A program made the position numbers and the translations under genes. This document shows positions 62,178-64,000 of a DNA stretch of 64,000 bases, piece by piece. Source of the DNA: Pseudomonas sp. FP198. Its GTDB lineage: Bacteria > Pseudomonadota > Gammaproteobacteria > Pseudomonadales > Pseudomonadaceae. Where the stretch lies: positions 2,373,501 to 2,437,500 of the forward strand of contig NZ_CP117452.1 in NCBI RefSeq assembly GCF_030687895.1, read 5' to 3'. The notes beneath the pieces are model-generated. The model saw nothing but the letters and a program-made list of their open reading frames with translations, ran no database searches and was not told the DNA's origin. Position 1 is the first letter of the stretch, and every line of letters begins with the position of its first letter.

Positions 62178-62851
62178 GAGGCTGCTCCTGTTTCCTCGGC
62201 CACGATGGTATTGATGAGTCGGCCGATGCCGCTGATGTCCACTTCGACGCGATCGCCGGGCAGTACATCGACCCGGCCCTCGGGCGTGCCGGTGATCAAG
62301 ACATCGCCGGCATGCAGGGTCATGAACTCGCTGATCTCGGCGATCAGGCGGGGGATGTCGCGAACGAAATTGGCCGTGTTGTTCTGCTGGCGAACCTCGC
62401 CGTTGACGTACAGCGTGACCGCCAGGCTGTGGGGGTCGGCCACGTTGGCGCTGGGCACCAGGTCGGGACCGATGGTGCAAAAGCCATCCCGGCACTTGGC
62501 CTTGACGGCGGGGCGGTAGTAGCTGTCCTCCGGCAGGCTGAATTCATTGACCACCGTGTAGCCGGCCACATAGTCCAGCGCCTCGTCGGCGCTGACGCGA
62601 CTGGCGGACTTGCCCATCACCACACCCAACGCCGGCCCGGGTTGCAGGCGCTCGCCCTGGCCTGGATGAATCACCTCGGCCTCGTGCTGGTTGCGGGTGT
62701 TCGGCGTCTTGATGAACAGCACGGGCTTGAGCGGCGGCTTCTGGTAAGGCGCTTGCTCGAACTCGGCGAGGCGCTGCTTAAGCAGCCCCTGGTAGTTCAG
62801 CGCGACCCCGAACAGGGTGCCGGTCGCGACGTCATGCAGGGCACGGCTCAT
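62174..62851 (-). CDS. hpaG1: Fumarylacetoacetate-hydrolase family isomerase/decarboxylase, HpaG N-terminal-type half
   Basis: The start at 62851 (MSRALHDVATGTLFGVALNYQG) has an AGGAG site, and the longer frame upstream would translate the operator region. The 225-residue FAH-fold protein has ALNYQGLL, PVLFIKTPNTRN, ALGVVMGKSASRV and VLITGTPEGRVDV. It is shorter than HpaG2, corresponding to the N-terminal half of fused HpaG. It is the first gene of the hpa catabolic operon. Confidence 0.93.
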   Translation of the reverse strand: MSRALHDVATGTLFGVALNYQGLLKQRLAEFEQAPYQKPPLKPVLFIKTPNTRNQHEAEVIHPGQGERLQPGPALGVVMGKSASRVSADEALDYVAGYTVVNEFSLPEDSYYRPAVKAKCRDGFCTIGPDLVPSANVADPHSLAVTLYVNGEVRQQNNTANFVRDIPRLIAEISEFMTLHAGDVLITGTPEGRVDVLPGDRVEVDISGIGRLINTIVAEETGAAS

Positions 62852-62894
62852 GCTTGTCTCCTGGGATGGCAGAGACCAGTGCTCTGCGGATATT

Positions 62895-62908
62895 GTTAAT
62901 GTGTTAAC
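62895..62908. promoter_or_regulatory. Candidate HpaR operator, hpaG1 promoter site 1
   Basis: GTTAATGTGTTAAC, whose reverse complement GTTAACACATTAAC matches the hpaR-proximal site at 13 of 14 bases. It lies 44 bases upstream of the hpaG1 start. Confidence 0.65.
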
Positions 62909-62915
62909 AGTTATA

Positions 62916-62929
62916 ATTAAGATGTTAAC
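62916..62929. promoter_or_regulatory. Candidate HpaR operator, hpaG1 promoter site 2
   Basis: ATTAAGATGTTAAC is a weaker copy (11 of 14 bases) placed 21 bases, about two helical turns, from site 1. This would allow cooperative binding on one DNA face. Confidence 0.5.
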
Positions 62930-63035
62930 TATCGTCAAGCGTGGCAGAATCTTCCGGCACTGGTTGCCTTGCCGATTTCGGCGCAGCATGAGCGCAGGCA
63001 GTGACCTGAATCAGAATAAAAACGAGTAATGCGTG

Positions 63036-63947
63036 ATGACCGACCGGCAGCCGATTCCGAACATCAACATTGGTCAGGTGTACGACCAGCGCTACAGCGA
63101 TGCCGAAGTGCATTACGACCGGCTCGCCAACCTGGCCGGCTTCTTTGGGCGCAACATGCCGGTCCATCGGCATGACCGGTTCTTCCAGGTTCACTACGTC
63201 AAGAGCGGCACCGTGCGGGTGTATCTGGATGATCGGCAGTACGTCGAGTCAGGGCCGATGTTTTTTCTTACGCCGCCGACCATTCCCCACGCTTTTGTTA
63301 CCGAAGCCGACAGCGACGGACACGTGCTGACGGTGCGTCAGCAACTGGTGTGGCAATTGATCGATGCCGATCCGAGCCTGGCGCCGGCGGGCGTGCAGAT
63401 GCCGGCGTCCTGCGTCGCGCTGGCGCAGTTGGGGCCGGAGCAGGCGGGGGAGGTGCGGCGGCTGGACTGCCTGTTCGAGGCATTGAGCGAAGAGGTGACG
63501 GCCGGGCGGCCGGGGCGCAGCGCGGCGCTGGACGGCTTGACGCGGCTGATCATGATCAGCCTGCTGCGGCTGTGCTCAAACTCCCTGGAAGCCAGGCCGG
63601 CGCGGCATGAAGACCTGAAGATCTTCCACCGTTTTAATGAATTGATCGAAGCGCATTATTTTCAACACTGGCCCCTGTCGCGTTATGCCGCGGACATTGG
63701 CGTGACCGAGGCGCGCCTCAACGACGTGTGTCGACGAATCGCCGACCTGCCTTCCAAGCGTCTGATCATGGAGCGCCTGATGCAGGAGGCCAAGCGGCTG
63801 CTGTTGTTCACCGGCAGCTCGGCCAATGAAATCTGCTACCAGCTCGGCTTCAAGGATCCCGCGTATTTCAGCCGGTTTTTCCAGCGTTACGCCAGGCTGA
63901 CGCCGGGGGAGTATCGTCAGCGGCAGTCGGGCATGTTGTTCAAATAG
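63036..63947 (+). CDS. hpaA: AraC-family activator of 4-hydroxyphenylacetate catabolism
   Basis: The 303-residue protein (MTDRQPIPNINIGQVYDQ) has an N-terminal cupin-type sensor with NMPVHRHDRFFQVHYVKSG. A C-terminal AraC double helix-turn-helix (WPLSRYAADIGVTEARLNDVCRR, SANEICYQLGFKDPAYFSRFFQRY) follows. It matches HpaA, the activator of the hpaBC hydroxylase genes in enterobacteria. It is divergent from hpaG1 across the HpaR-like sites. A GTG at 63033 is an alternative start. hpaBC would be expected to the right, outside the window. Confidence 0.9.
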   Translation: MTDRQPIPNINIGQVYDQRYSDAEVHYDRLANLAGFFGRNMPVHRHDRFFQVHYVKSGTVRVYLDDRQYVESGPMFFLTPPTIPHAFVTEADSDGHVLTVRQQLVWQLIDADPSLAPAGVQMPASCVALAQLGPEQAGEVRRLDCLFEALSEEVTAGRPGRSAALDGLTRLIMISLLRLCSNSLEARPARHEDLKIFHRFNELIEAHYFQHWPLSRYAADIGVTEARLNDVCRRIADLPSKRLIMERLMQEAKRLLLFTGSSANEICYQLGFKDPAYFSRFFQRYARLTPGEYRQRQSGMLFK

Positions 63948-63959
63948 GTCGACTAACCC

Positions 63960-64000
63960 GTGGCGAGGGAGCTTGCTCCCGCTCGGCTGCGCAGCAGTCG
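63960..64000. repeat. REP element cut by the right window edge, GTGGCGAGGGAGC type
   Basis: GTGGCGAGGGAGCTTGCTCC followed by a GCTGCGCAGCAG hairpin matches the left half of the pair at 49069. The inverted partner lies beyond the window. Confidence 0.8.

Overview
The window is chromosomal DNA of a Pseudomonas of the P. fluorescens group. The support is the GC-rich coding bias, the many short palindromic REP elements of the kinds scattered through fluorescent pseudomonads, and typical Pseudomonas gene sets: nadK-phosphatase-rhomboid, pepN, sbcDC, moxR/BatABD, kgu/ptxS, the 180-kDa class NAD-glutamate dehydrogenase and hpa. No rRNA, tRNA, CRISPR array, insertion sequence or phage gene was recognised.

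Layout. 1-3.4 kb: a LysR regulator cut by the left edge, a small conserved protein, an FMN reductase and an orphan ArsB-type pump. 3.5-11.1 kb: housekeeping genes (DUF1853, nadK, metallophosphatase, rhomboid protease, DUF1315, DUF2797, pepN). 11.4-14.9 kb: a YCF48/BNR-like secreted protein followed by an RND/MMPL exporter. 15-22 kb: a pentonate catabolic unit (FadR-type GntR regulator, IlvD/Edd dehydratase, MFS permease, AraD1/GguC-family protein, ketoglutarate semialdehyde dehydrogenase) with two GntR-type operator matches between its divergent arms. 22.2-24.9 kb: a secreted lactonase-family protein and several very small secreted or membrane proteins. 25-37.5 kb: GST with sbcCD, then a moxR-DUF58-DUF4381-BatA-BatB/C-BatD operon.

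The most unusual stretch is about 37.8-41.3 kb. It is visibly AT-richer than its surroundings and uses codons rare in its neighbours. It encodes, all on the minus strand, a 37-residue peptide with a strong ribosome binding site, a stand-alone YcaO protein and an ABC exporter without a peptidase domain. A perfect 12-bp hairpin lies between the peptide gene and ycaO. I read this as a small RiPP (ribosomally made, modified peptide) locus of unassigned class, placed between two core operons.

To the right are the 2-ketogluconate operon kguEKTD with its LacI repressor PtxS and two perfect PtxS operators (41.3-46.7 kb), a WG-repeat protein, a small acidic protein, gdhB (50-54.9 kb), and the homoprotocatechuate meta-cleavage cluster (55-64 kb). 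In the last, hpaR and the hpaG1/hpaA intergenic region share near-identical operator-like sequences. The upper-pathway hydroxylase hpaBC is not in the window.
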